Shown: positions 1-7,421 of the stretch, piece by piece
Layout: every line of letters starts with the position of its first letter
Position numbering within the stretch: position 1 is the first letter of the stretch
From: Gammaproteobacteria bacterium
GTDB taxonomy: Bacteria; Pseudomonadota; Gammaproteobacteria; JACKNK01
Length of the DNA: 64,000 nucleotides
Assembly: GCA_024234955.1 (NCBI GenBank)
Contig: JACKNK010000005.1
Coordinates: 186,001 to 250,000 of the forward strand
Reading direction: 5' to 3'
Translations under genes and position numbers: made by a program
Notes under the pieces: model-generated
What the model saw: the letters and a program-made list of their open reading frames with translations, nothing else
Database searches by the model: none
What the model was told of the DNA's origin: nothing

Positions 1-766
1 GCGGCTTGTCCGGGTTATCGAGGAACCGATCGACCTGGGTCTTGAACGCGATGTTCTCGTCCGGGCTGGGCGGGTGGAACTGGGTGAGGTCGGTGCCGGG
101 CGGGATAACCTGCATATGCCCCGGCTCGTAATAGTTGTACAGCCCGTACTGCTCTTCGATCTCATTGTGGGTACTGGTGATCACCAGGGCAGCGTTGGCG
201 AGCACCTCTTCCTCCGCATCGATGCGGCGTTCGATGTTGTAGGTGCGTTCGATCTCCTCGCGGGAAAGACCGCGCGCCAGCAGGCGCTTGCGTTTGTCAC
301 GACCCAGGGAATGGCCGGTATGGATCAGCGGCACCCCGAGCAGGTTGGCGAGCCGCAGCCCGACATACCCGGCATCGGCGTAATGACTGTGTACCAGATC
401 GGGCATGCGGCGCTGCGCATTGAGCCAATCGACGAGGTTGTCCATGAAACTGTCGAGGTGATCCCAGAGCGACTCCTTGGGCAGGTATTCGGGAGGACCG
501 GCATCGATGCGCACGATCGAGGCGTTGTCGGAGAGCCGCTCGATCGGCATCGCGTAATCGTCGCTGACGTTGTCGTCGATCACCCGACGCGTGACCAGAT
601 CGACACGCGCTACGCCAGGTTGATCGGCCAGTGACTTGGCCAGATCGACCACATACTTGGTCTGGCCGCCCGTGTCGGCGTCGCGACCGAGCTCGAGATC
701 GTGACCCCGGATCAGTCCGTGGACGCTGATCAGAAGGAGATATTTGCCGGACTCGTCGTTCGTCAT
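1..766 (-). CDS. Sucrose-phosphate synthase, N-terminal part (gene runs off the left edge)
   Basis: A continuous reading frame on the minus strand runs from an ATG at 764-766 to the window edge without a stop (about 255 codons seen). The start reads MTNDESGKYLLLISVHGLIR, followed by RGHDLELGRDADTGGQTKYV, the glycine-rich sugar-nucleotide loop of sucrose-phosphate synthases and sucrose synthases (GT4 family). Further on are HSHYADAGYVG, HTGHSLGRDKRKRLL and PPGTDLTQFHPP, all typical of the synthase N-terminal lobe. The enzyme makes sucrose-6-phosphate from a nucleotide glucose and fructose-6-phosphate; in halotolerant bacteria sucrose serves as a compatible solute. Whether a C-terminal phosphatase domain is fused cannot be seen. 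It follows nirD on the same strand across a 157-base gap with interleaved hairpins. Confidence 0.88.
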   Translation of the reverse strand, partial: MTNDESGKYLLLISVHGLIRGHDLELGRDADTGGQTKYVVDLAKSLADQPGVARVDLVTRRVIDDNVSDDYAMPIERLSDNASIVRIDAGPPEYLPKESLWDHLDSFMDNLVDWLNAQRRMPDLVHSHYADAGYVGLRLANLLGVPLIHTGHSLGRDKRKRLLARGLSREEIERTYNIERRIDAEEEVLANAALVITSTHNEIEEQYGLYNYYEPGHMQVIPPGTDLTQFHPPSPDENIAFKTQVDRFLDNPDKP

Positions 767-838
767 GGGTTCCTGAAGGCGTTGCGGGGACGATCCCGAG
801 CCTATCAGGCGATCAGAGTCCGTTTAAGTCGGTGAATG

Positions 839-912
839 ATGCAGACCGGGATCCCGGTCGCCGCCGGGGTGGAACACCCGCGCCGTGGCCGGTCTGCATG
901 GGTTCCACCCCG
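839..912. promoter_or_regulatory. Two interleaved inverted repeats between nirD and the sucrose-phosphate synthase gene
   Basis: ATGCAGACCGG (839-849) pairs with CCGGTCTGCAT (889-899), and CGGGGTGGAAC (865-875) pairs with GTTCCACCCCG (902-912). The arms are ordered A-B-A'-B', so the two 11-bp stems cannot both form as simple hairpins: they are alternative structures or a pseudoknot. The element sits about 75 bases upstream of the synthase start on the minus strand. There is no T-run, so a simple terminator is unlikely. Function is not known. Confidence 0.5.
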
Positions 913-923
913 TTTTCAGGGAC

Positions 924-1256
924 TCAGGCCGCCTGTTCCACCAGATTGCTGAAATCGATCAGCACCCGTCCGCCCTCGACCTTGGCCGGGAAGGTGTTGG
1001 TGCACCCTTCGTCCGGTCCCAGGGCCTCGCCGCTGGCGAGGTCGAGCTTCCAGTTGTGCAGGGGGCAGGTCACGGAATGGCCATGCACGATACCTTGCGA
1101 CAGCGGGCCTTTCTTGTGCGGACATTCGTCCTTGATCGCGAACACGGCATCGTCCGAGGTACGAAAGACGGCAATGTTCATGGTGTCGGTCTTGATCACG
1201 CGCGCGCCCAGTCGGGGGATGTCTGCAAGTGCGGCGATGTCGGTCCAGTTGCTCAT
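924..1256 (-). CDS. nirD: Nitrite reductase [NAD(P)H] small subunit NirD
   Basis: Encodes 110 residues starting MSNWTDIAALADIP. It is a Rieske-fold protein with an intact cluster motif: CPH at the first ligand pair and CPLHNW about 16 residues later (CxH...CxxH), so it probably binds a [2Fe-2S] cluster. NirD is the small partner of the NirB siroheme nitrite reductase, which reduces nitrite to ammonium in the cytoplasm with NADH. An in-frame start 57 bases upstream exists, but those residues come from the palindromic repeat at 1285-1349; the chosen ATG has a GAGAG ribosome site nearby. It lies 108 bases downstream of nirB, separated by that repeat. Confidence 0.93.
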   Translation of the reverse strand: MSNWTDIAALADIPRLGARVIKTDTMNIAVFRTSDDAVFAIKDECPHKKGPLSQGIVHGHSVTCPLHNWKLDLASGEALGPDEGCTNTFPAKVEGGRVLIDFSNLVEQAA

Positions 1257-1284
1257 GGGGTTTCTCTCAATTCGGTTCCGGGCT

Positions 1285-1349
1285 GTAGGAGCGGCTTCAG
1301 CCGCGATCGGCATCGATCGAAGGCATATCGCGGCTAAAGCCGCTCCTAC
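1285..1349. repeat. REP-like palindromic element, family A, between nirB and nirD
   Basis: Left arm GTAGGAGCGGCTTCAGCCGC and right arm GCGGCTAAAGCCGCTCCTAC form a long hairpin, each arm itself palindromic (GCGGCTTCAGCCGC). The same family recurs at 25516-25590 and, diverged, at 43365-43433. Such elements are widespread in Pseudomonas and Xanthomonas relatives and can modulate mRNA stability; here it separates two cotranscribed genes. Confidence 0.85.
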
Positions 1350-1364
1350 GGGGCAGTGGTCAGA

Positions 1365-3815
1365 TCAGGCGATCTTCAGGGGCGTGAACTCGTGCGCCTC
1401 GACGCCCTCGGCGCGGGCCTTCCACGGATCGATCTGGGCGAAGGTCTGCGAGAACTTGAAGTCTTCGTAGAGCTGCTTGCGACGTGGTTCATTGTCGAGA
1501 ATCTGCTCCTTGACGTAAGCCAGACCGCGACGCTCGACCCAGGGCGCAGTACGTTCCAGGTAATGCGCATCGAGTCGATACAGCTGGATGAAGGCACCGC
1601 AGTATTCGAGCACCTGCTCCTCGGTCTCGACCCGGGTCAGCAAGTCGGTGACGCGGACCTTGATGCCGCCATTGCCTCCGATGTGGAGTTCGTAGCCGGA
1701 ATCGACGCAGACCACGCCAAAATCCTTGATGGTGGCCTCGGCACAGTTGCGCGGGCAGCCGGACACGGCGAGCTTGAACTTGTGCGGCATCCACGAGCCC
1801 CAGGTGAGCTCTTCGAGTTTCACGCCCAGGCCGGTCGAATTCTGGGTCCCGAAGCGGCACCAGGTCTTGCCGGCGCAGGTCTTCACTGTGCGCATGGCCT
1901 TGCCGTAGGCGTGACCGGAGACGAAGCCGGCGTCGGAGAGATCCTTCCACATCAGCGGCAGATCTTCCTTCTTGACGCCGAACAGGTCGATACGCTGGCC
2001 ACCGGTGACCTTCATCTCGGGCACCTTGTACTTATCGGACACGTCCGCGATCGCGCGCAGTTCGTCGGCGGTACACAGGCCGCCGAACATGCGCGGGACC
2101 ACCGAGTAGGTGCCGTCCTTCTGGATGTTGCCGTGTGCGCGTTCGTTGATGAACCGCGACTGGGCGTCGTCCTGGTACTCCGCCGGCCAGTTGGCGAGCA
2201 GGTAGTAATTGAGCGCCGGACGACACGCGGCGCAGCCGTCCGGGGTCTGCCATTCGAAGAAGTCGCGCACCGCCTGCATGGACTTGAGTTCATGCTCCTT
2301 GATGCCCTGGATCACGTCGTCGTGACTGTGATCGGTGCATTTACACATCGGCTTCTTGCTGGGCTTGGCGTCGTAGCCCTCGCCGACGGTCGAGGCCAGC
2401 AGACCTTCAACCAGACCGGTACACGATCCGCAGGATGACGACGCCTTGGTGTGGGCGCGCACGTCATCGAGCGTGAACAGTCCCTTCTTGACGATGGCAT
2501 CGACGATGTCACCCTTGCAGACCCCGTTGCAGCCGCAGATCTCGGCGTCGTCGGGCAAGGCCATCACCGCCTTGCTGGAATCGCCGTGACCGGCGTCGCC
2601 GAGGTCGTGCTGCCCGAACAGGATGGTCTTGCGGAAACCGGAGACGTCGGTGCCTTCGCGCAGCAACTGGAAGTACCAGGTGCCGTCCAGGGTATCGCCG
2701 TACATCACGGCGCCTTTGATGCGGTTGTCGCTGAGCACCAGCTTCTTGTACATGCCCTGCGACGGATCCTGCAGGACCAGCACCTCGTCGCCGTCGGACT
2801 CGTTGAAGTCGCCGGCGGAGAACAGGTCGATACCGGTGACCTTGAGCTTGGTCGAGGTCACCGAACCTTCGTAACGGGCGACACCATGTTCGGAAAGATG
2901 ATTGGCGGCGACCTTGGCCTGCTCGAACAGCGGCGCCACCAGGCCGTAACACTGGTTTCGATGCTGCACGCATTCACCGATCGCGTAGATGCGTGGATCG
3001 AAGGTCTGCATGGTGTCGTTGACCACGATGCCGCGTTCGCAATGAATCCCGGAAGACTTCGCCAATTCGATATTCGGGCGGATACCGACCGCCATGACCA
3101 CCAAGTCGGCGGGAATCTCCCGACCGTCCTTGAAGCGCACGGCGGTGACGCGATCCTCGCCGAGAATCGCGTCGGTGGAAGCGCTCATCTCGAACTTGAG
3201 GCCCTTCTCCTCCAGCGACGCCTTGAGCAAGGCGGCAGCGGGCTTGTCGAGCTGTCTTTCCATCAAGGTATCGAGCAGATGCACGACCGTCACGTCCATG
3301 CCCTGTTTGGCGAGGCCGTTCGCCGCCTCCAGCCCGAGCAGGCCGCCACCGATGACCACGGCATGCTTGTACTGCTTTGACGCAGCGAGCATCGCATCCA
3401 CATCGGCGATGTCGCGGAAGCCGATCACGCCCGGCAACTGATGGCCGGGGACCGGGATGATGAAAGGATTGGAACCGGTGGCGAGGATCAATCGATCGTA
3501 CTCGGCCTCGGTGCCGTCGGCGGCGATGACCTTGCGGCGCGTGCGGTCAATCGTGGTGACGGTCTTCCCCTTGTGCAGGGTGATGCCGTTATCCGCATAC
3601 CAGGCATCGTCGTTGAGGATGATGTCCTCGATGGTCTTGTCCGAGGCCAACACCGGCGACAGCATGATGCGGTTGTAATTGGGGTAAGGCTCCGCGCCGA
3701 ACACCGTGATCTCATATTGATCCGGGGCGCTCTTGAGCAGTTCTTCGAGGGTGCGGACGCCGGCCATGCCGTTGCCCACCATGACCAGCTTGTGCTTCAT
3801 GGACGTGTGCTTCAT
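1365..3815 (-). CDS. nirB: Nitrite reductase [NAD(P)H] large subunit NirB
   Basis: Encodes 816 residues. An N-terminal FAD/NAD(P) oxidoreductase half carries the FAD motif GNGMAG near residue 15 and the NAD loop VVIGGGLLGLEAA near 153. A BFD-like [2Fe-2S] region follows (CGCNGVC near 427 and CGSC near 462). The C-terminal siroheme/[4Fe-4S] nitrite reductase half has CAGKTWC and SGCPRNC, the four cysteines that hold the cluster and siroheme. It catalyses six-electron reduction of nitrite to ammonium. The start has GGAGAG nine bases upstream; a second ATG five codons later is an alternative. The response regulator gene lies 266 bases upstream on the same strand, and nirD follows. No nitrate reductase or transporter is in the window. 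Confidence 0.96.
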   Translation of the reverse strand: MKHTSMKHKLVMVGNGMAGVRTLEELLKSAPDQYEITVFGAEPYPNYNRIMLSPVLASDKTIEDIILNDDAWYADNGITLHKGKTVTTIDRTRRKVIAADGTEAEYDRLILATGSNPFIIPVPGHQLPGVIGFRDIADVDAMLAASKQYKHAVVIGGGLLGLEAANGLAKQGMDVTVVHLLDTLMERQLDKPAAALLKASLEEKGLKFEMSASTDAILGEDRVTAVRFKDGREIPADLVVMAVGIRPNIELAKSSGIHCERGIVVNDTMQTFDPRIYAIGECVQHRNQCYGLVAPLFEQAKVAANHLSEHGVARYEGSVTSTKLKVTGIDLFSAGDFNESDGDEVLVLQDPSQGMYKKLVLSDNRIKGAVMYGDTLDGTWYFQLLREGTDVSGFRKTILFGQHDLGDAGHGDSSKAVMALPDDAEICGCNGVCKGDIVDAIVKKGLFTLDDVRAHTKASSSCGSCTGLVEGLLASTVGEGYDAKPSKKPMCKCTDHSHDDVIQGIKEHELKSMQAVRDFFEWQTPDGCAACRPALNYYLLANWPAEYQDDAQSRFINERAHGNIQKDGTYSVVPRMFGGLCTADELRAIADVSDKYKVPEMKVTGGQRIDLFGVKKEDLPLMWKDLSDAGFVSGHAYGKAMRTVKTCAGKTWCRFGTQNSTGLGVKLEELTWGSWMPHKFKLAVSGCPRNCAEATIKDFGVVCVDSGYELHIGGNGGIKVRVTDLLTRVETEEQVLEYCGAFIQLYRLDAHYLERTAPWVERRGLAYVKEQILDNEPRRKQLYEDFKFSQTFAQIDPWKARAEGVEAHEFTPLKIA

Positions 3816-3868
3816 GGGTGGTTTCTCTCCGTCGAAAACCGACGACCCCCGTTGGCCGTGGACTTTCT

Positions 3869-3892
3869 ATAAGCAAATCGACGTTTGCTTAT
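3869..3892. promoter_or_regulatory. 24-bp palindrome upstream of nirB, operator candidate
   Basis: ATAAGCAAA-N6-TTTGCTTAT is a perfect inverted repeat 54-77 bases upstream of the nirB ATG, in an AT-rich island within GC-rich DNA. Position and symmetry fit a dimeric regulator; the OmpR-type protein encoded just upstream is one candidate. It does not match the FNR consensus. The rest of the 266-base gap (3816-4081) shows no gene. Confidence 0.5.
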
Positions 3893-4050
3893 TAGCAACG
3901 GCTGGGCCACAACCCGATGACGCGATCCAACTCACTGAAGCTTATGAAGTTTCGTCCAAGGCAGGCACTGGGTTATCGCACCGATCCCACTCTCCACGCA
4001 CCATGCGGGTGCATTCCTCCCACGGTCGGCGCACCACAATCATTCAAATC

Positions 4051-4065
4051 GGAGGCAGCGCCTCC
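4051..4065 (-). terminator. Weak hairpin after the response regulator gene
   Basis: GGAGGC-N3-GCCTCC lies 17 bases past the regulator stop codon. On the minus strand it is followed by ATTTGAATG rather than a clean T-run, so termination is only a possibility. Confidence 0.3.
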
Positions 4066-4081
4066 GACTCGGACGCCCGCG

Positions 4082-4786
4082 TCAGGCGAATGCCCGGTGA
4101 TGCAGCGCGGCGCGCTCGACACGCTCGCGATCCCCACCCATCGGCTTAAGTCGGTAACCCTGCCCGTAGACCGAATTGAGCACCCAGCCGGATCGTTCTT
4201 CGAGCCGGAGTTTCTTGCGCACCCGACTCAGATGCACATCCACGGAACGGCTGTGCAACTGCGAACCGCTGCCCCAGATCTGGCGCAGCAGGTCTTCCCG
4301 CCGCACCAATTCACCGTTGCTACGGAACAAATACAGCGCCAGGGCATATTCCTTATCGGTAAGAAACACTTCCTGGCCGTCGCGAACGACCGTGCGGTGA
4401 TCATCGAGGAATCGAAATTCGCCAAACTCCGAAACCTCGACCGAATCCGTGACCCGGCCTGTCAAGCGCACCGCCTTCGCGAGCAAAACTGCGTCCCCGA
4501 AAACCTCCGGAATGCAGTCGTCCGCGCCTTGCGCGAACACACGCAATGCCGCCGCCGGCTCGCTGGGCAGGCCGATCACCCACACCGCACTCTCGGCGTG
4601 AACACGACGCAGGGTGGCGAGATCGTTTCCGGTGTCTCCCTGTAGCCAACGCCAATGCACCAGGATCAGATCGGCCTCGAGCAAAGGCAGTCGGCGGTCA
4701 TCGCTGATCACGCGGTGGCCGGCGACGCGCAGCACCCGGGACAGACGCGCATGCTCGTTTTCAAGGCTATAGATACGAATTCGCAT
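4082..4786 (-). CDS. OmpR-family DNA-binding regulator with degenerate receiver domain
   Basis: Encodes 234 residues from MRIRIYSLENEH; GAGGGGAA lies eight bases before the ATG. The C-terminal half is a winged-helix DNA-binding domain (LTDKEYALALYLF, RSVDVHLSRVRKKL, VYGQGYRL). The N-terminal half has the length and strand pattern of a receiver, but the strand that should carry the phospho-aspartate reads LILVHWRWLQGDTG, with no Asp at the usual position, and the N-terminal acidic pair is also missing (IYSLENE). It is probably not controlled by normal phosphotransfer. It is encoded just upstream of nirB and may regulate it (inference). No histidine kinase is adjacent; upstream lies an IS30 remnant. 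Confidence 0.85.
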   Translation of the reverse strand: MRIRIYSLENEHARLSRVLRVAGHRVISDDRRLPLLEADLILVHWRWLQGDTGNDLATLRRVHAESAVWVIGLPSEPAAALRVFAQGADDCIPEVFGDAVLLAKAVRLTGRVTDSVEVSEFGEFRFLDDHRTVVRDGQEVFLTDKEYALALYLFRSNGELVRREDLLRQIWGSGSQLHSRSVDVHLSRVRKKLRLEERSGWVLNSVYGQGYRLKPMGGDRERVERAALHHRAFA

Positions 4787-4901
4787 AGTGTTCCCCTCAA
4801 CCGTAGAGTCGTGGAGAACACTTTCCGTGAAGCGGCGAGACCACACCGTGAACGAGTTCACAGTTTTTACATTTCGTCTTCCCGAGTGGCCAAACCCGAT
4901 C

Positions 4902-5330
4902 GACACCGTGCTCGGCAAAGGCAGCAAGCACTGCATCGTCACCGTGGTCGAGCGCAAGAGCGGATACCTGATGATCGGTCAGCTCAACGCGCGCACCACT
5001 GCCGAGCTCAATGCCCGCACCGCCAAGCTCATTGCCCGCTGCCCGAATCGGTTCAAGACCATCACCGCCGACAACGGCACCGAATTCCATGGCTACGCGC
5101 AGCTGGAGCAACACACCCCGGTGCGCTTCTACTTCGCCACCCCACATCACTCCTGGGAGCGTGGCACCAACGAGAACACCAACGGCCTGATCCGGCAGTA
5201 CCTACCGAAAGGCGAAAGCATGGCCGGGCTGACCCAACAGCGCTGCAACGCCATCGCCGACAAACTCAACCGCCGGCCCCGCAAAAGACTCGGCTACCGC
5301 ACCCCGGAGGAATGCTTTTATGGAAATTAA
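4902..5330 (+). pseudogene. IS30-family transposase, 5'-truncated remnant
   Basis: The last 143 codons of an IS30 transposase survive, beginning exactly at DTVLGKG, the first catalytic Asp of the DDE core. Also present are TADNGTEFHGY (second Asp) and TPHHSWERGTNENTNGLIR (catalytic Glu), then the family C-terminus RKRLGYRTPEECFY. The N-terminal helix-turn-helix part is gone; an in-frame ATG at 4788 precedes it, but the intervening residues are not IS30-like and overlap the neighbouring regulator's 5' region. The sequence after the stop (about 5333-5356) may include the IS end. The remnant marks the left edge of the cassette cluster. Confidence 0.85.
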
Positions 5331-5404
5331 TTACTGTCGCAGTTCATTGAAACTAAGTTGTGTGCTATTTTGTGTAAAGGCATGTGTAACCCGGAGCTAT
5401 GACC

Positions 5405-5599
5405 ATGGCCACCAACCTCTCAATTGATACAAACCTGCTTGATGAAGCGTTGCACATTAGTGGATTGAAAACCAAAAAGGACACGGTTAATCAAGCGCTT
5501 ATAGAGTTTGTGCAGCGCCGAAAGCAACGTGAGATTGCCGCGCTTTTTGGTGAACTACCTCATGATCAAGATTACGACTACAAAAAGGGCCGTAAATGA
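5405..5599 (+). CDS. vapB: VapB-type antitoxin
   Basis: Encodes 64 residues: MATNLSIDTNLLDEALHISG, then KTKKDTVNQALIEFVQRRKQ, the ribbon-helix-helix-like pattern of the short VapB antitoxin family, with a charged C-terminus. Two ATGs are possible (5399 and 5405); GGAG lies only two bases from the first and eight from the second, which favours 5405. It precedes vapC with a four-base ATGA overlap. The pair sits in the truncated fourth cassette, transcribed against the cassette direction, so it must have its own promoter. By family knowledge, VapB binds and silences VapC and represses the operon. Confidence 0.85.
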   Translation: MATNLSIDTNLLDEALHISGLKTKKDTVNQALIEFVQRRKQREIAALFGELPHDQDYDYKKGRK

Positions 5600-5994
5600 G
5601 TGGCGTTCTCGTAGATACTTGCGTTTGGTCTTTGGCGCTACGAAGCCGTGCCCCCAAAAAAGCCGCTGTGGCTGAGCAACTCTCCCAACTAATTGACGAT
5701 AACCAACTACGTATTATTGGCCCGATTAGGCAGGAGCTACTATCTGGATACACAGATAAAAACAGCTTTGAACGGCTTCGCCAAAAACTCATCTATTTCC
5801 CCAATGAATCCATTTTCGACGCTGACTATGAATCAGCAGCCGAATATTCAAACTTTTGCCGTTCGAAGGGCGTTCAAGGCTCCCATACAGACTTCCTCAT
5901 CTGCGCCGTATCGATTCGAGCCAAGTTTCAAATTTATACGACCGATAAAGATTTCCAACATTATTCGAAACACCTACCGATCTCTCTTCTGTAG
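5596..5994 (+). CDS. vapC: VapC-type PIN-domain ribonuclease toxin
   Basis: Encodes 132 residues of a PIN nuclease. Visible acidic residues are VDTCVWSLALR (first Asp), PIRQELLSG (Glu), GSHTDFLICA (Asp) and TTDKDF (last Asp), so the four-carboxylate Mg2+ site looks complete. VapC toxins cleave RNA, often initiator tRNA or rRNA. Its start overlaps the vapB stop. The stop at 5992-5994 is directly before the attC site at 5997, as expected for a gene packed at a cassette edge, although here it runs in the reverse direction. Confidence 0.9.
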   Translation: MSGVLVDTCVWSLALRSRAPKKAAVAEQLSQLIDDNQLRIIGPIRQELLSGYTDKNSFERLRQKLIYFPNESIFDADYESAAEYSNFCRSKGVQGSHTDFLICAVSIRAKFQIYTTDKDFQHYSKHLPISLL

Positions 5995-5996
5995 AA

Positions 5997-6071
5997 AGCT
6001 AACGCTTGCGCTAACCGGACGCTTGAGGAGCGCAGCGACGAAAGCGGTCCGAGTTAAGCGCCTTGTTCGGC
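5997..6071 (-). other. attC recombination site of the toxin-antitoxin cassette
   Basis: On the minus strand the 75-bp site begins GCCGAAC and ends GTTAGCT. The inner arms pair well: AAGGCGCTTAACTCGGACCGC against GCGTCCGGTTAGCGCAAGC, with small bulges. GCCGAA is the exact complement of the first bases of the same cassette (TTCGGC at 6623). Confidence 0.85.
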
Positions 6072-6359
6072 ATTTTTTCTTACCTGCCACACCGCTGGAC
6101 TTCTCCGCTGATGGAGCACAGCTATGACGATAACGTCGGTGTTTTTGTGTATGAAGTAGATTGAGTAAGGAAATCTTTTGCACAGCGCCCTGCGCACGTC
6201 ACTTATGATCTTCATATATAAATCTGGATGTTCTTCGATTTCTTCCAGCTTTGACTCGACTTCTTCAACGAAGGCAACGCCTAGATTGATCCTTTGCTCT
6301 TCGTACCATTCGTATGTAGTTTTAATATCCTCTTCTGCTTCCTTTCTGATAATAAGCAT
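6054..6359 (-). CDS. RelE/ParE-family toxin
   Basis: Encodes 101 residues. The pattern is that of ParE-like plasmid stabilisation toxins: EEDIKTTYEWYEEQR near the N-terminus, FVEEVESKLEEIEEHPDLY, RRALCKRFPYSIYF, then VIVIAVLHQRRSPAVWQVR at the C-terminus. The last codons and the stop lie inside the attC site, so the final residues (NAEQGA) are encoded by the recombination site. It follows its antitoxin gene by seven bases. ParE-type toxins act on DNA gyrase or mRNA depending on subgroup; which applies here is not visible. Confidence 0.88.
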   Translation of the reverse strand: MLIIRKEAEEDIKTTYEWYEEQRINLGVAFVEEVESKLEEIEEHPDLYMKIISDVRRALCKRFPYSIYFIHKNTDVIVIAVLHQRRSPAVWQVRKNAEQGA

Positions 6360-6366
6360 TTGAATC

Positions 6367-6582
6367 TCATCCCAATATTCTTTTCTTTACTTCTTGCCAG
6401 GGGGATCCTTCATCGGGGTTGGCGTGATAAGCATCAAGACGCCTTTCTAACTCCCGTTTATGCCACTCGGGTATTTCAACCGCTTCTGGCATTTCAGCGA
6501 TTGAATCCCAGATGTCTTCTACAAGCTGGATGCGCTGTTGAATTGGCATTTCTGCAATTTCTGATGGGGAAATTGACTTCAT
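6367..6582 (-). CDS. Addiction-module antitoxin (TIGR02574-type)
   Basis: Encodes 71 residues from MKSISPSEIAEMPIQQRIQL, then VEDIWDSIAEMPE and PEWHKRELERRLDAYHANPD, ending SPWQEVKKRIL. This matches the short putative addiction-module component commonly found directly before a ParE-like toxin. TTTGGAGAATCTGAA precedes the ATG, giving a GGAG ribosome site. A longer in-frame start upstream would use attC sequence and is rejected. The gene opens its cassette about 40 bases after the recombination point. Confidence 0.85.
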   Translation of the reverse strand: MKSISPSEIAEMPIQQRIQLVEDIWDSIAEMPEAVEIPEWHKRELERRLDAYHANPDEGSPWQEVKKRILG

Positions 6583-6617
6583 TTCAGATTCTCCAAATTG
6601 GTTTGAGTGCTTTGCAA

Positions 6618-6698
6618 GCCGAACGCCGCCATAACCGGCCACGAAAGGCAAAGCGAAGCGGCGCTTTTTGTGGTCCGAGTTTATGGCATTGTTAGAGC
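6618..6698 (-). other. attC recombination site of the BLUF-EAL cassette
   Basis: 81 bp; on the minus strand it begins GCTCTAAC and ends GTTCGGC. The arms AATGCCATAAACTCGGACCAC and CGTGGCCGGTTATGGCGGC are largely complementary. GCTCTAA is the perfect complement of the first seven bases of the cassette (TTAGAGC at 7875). Confidence 0.88.
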
Positions 6699-6701
6699 TT
6701 T

Positions 6702-7421
6702 CTAATCCTCATAATATTGGATCGGAACAGAAGGCAAACACTCAAATCCTGGCTTGGCAAATAGATATCCCTGATATAATACTATCCCTTGTTTTTTCAG
6801 AAATTCAAATTCCTCTTTTGTCTCGACGCCTTCTGCAAGCACATCTATTCCAAGATCAATACATATATCTGATATTGCTCTGACAATTGATTGCCTTGCG
6901 CCGTTTTTATCTATATCACGTAATAAATGCATATCCAGTTTTATCAAGTCAGGCTGGACGTCTGTAAGCAGGTTCAGGCCGGCATATCCTGCACCGAAAT
7001 CATCGATTGCGATTACCACTCCTGTTCTACGCAGTTTGTTTAATACACTCTGTAGTGCACTGGTCGTATTAATTGCCTCGCTTTCTGTTACTTCCACTAT
7101 AAGTTGATTGGCCTCCAGACCTTGCTGTTGAGCGACAACGAGAGTTTCCTCTACATATTTACCCAATTCAAATAAAATAGCGCCCGGCGTGAAGTTCAGA
7201 TTGAGACTGCAATTGATCCCGAGGTTGACGGCTAGCTTTATAGCACGCTCTCGACTGACTTGATCGAATGCCATTAAATTCTCTCTGCCTATATGCCCAA
7301 ACACAGTACCGGGAGGTTCGTTGTTCTTGCCTCGCAGCAACACTTCATAAGAGATGATTCTGCGAGTCTCAATGTCAATAATGGGCTGAAAAGCATGAGA
7401 GTATTCAACGCTGATGTTCAC
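6702..7421 (-). CDS. EAL-domain cyclic-di-GMP phosphodiesterase (partner of BLUF protein)
   Basis: Encodes 239 residues, essentially a stand-alone EAL domain. Active-site signatures are present: YEVLLRG (the EAL motif as EVL), NLNFTP, VEVTESEA, IDDFGAGYAGL, LIKLDMHL, AEGVET and QGYLFAKP. By family knowledge it hydrolyses c-di-GMP to pGpG with Mg2+ or Mn2+. The start is taken as GTG at 7421: GGAGG lies five bases upstream and GTGA overlaps the TGA stop of the BLUF gene, a classical coupled start. In Klebsiella BlrP1 and E. coli BluF the two domains are one chain; here they are two polypeptides within one integron cassette. Confidence 0.92.
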   Translation of the reverse strand: MNISVEYSHAFQPIIDIETRRIISYEVLLRGKNNEPPGTVFGHIGRENLMAFDQVSRERAIKLAVNLGINCSLNLNFTPGAILFELGKYVEETLVVAQQQGLEANQLIVEVTESEAINTTSALQSVLNKLRRTGVVIAIDDFGAGYAGLNLLTDVQPDLIKLDMHLLRDIDKNGARQSIVRAISDICIDLGIDVLAEGVETKEEFEFLKKQGIVLYQGYLFAKPGFECLPSVPIQYYED

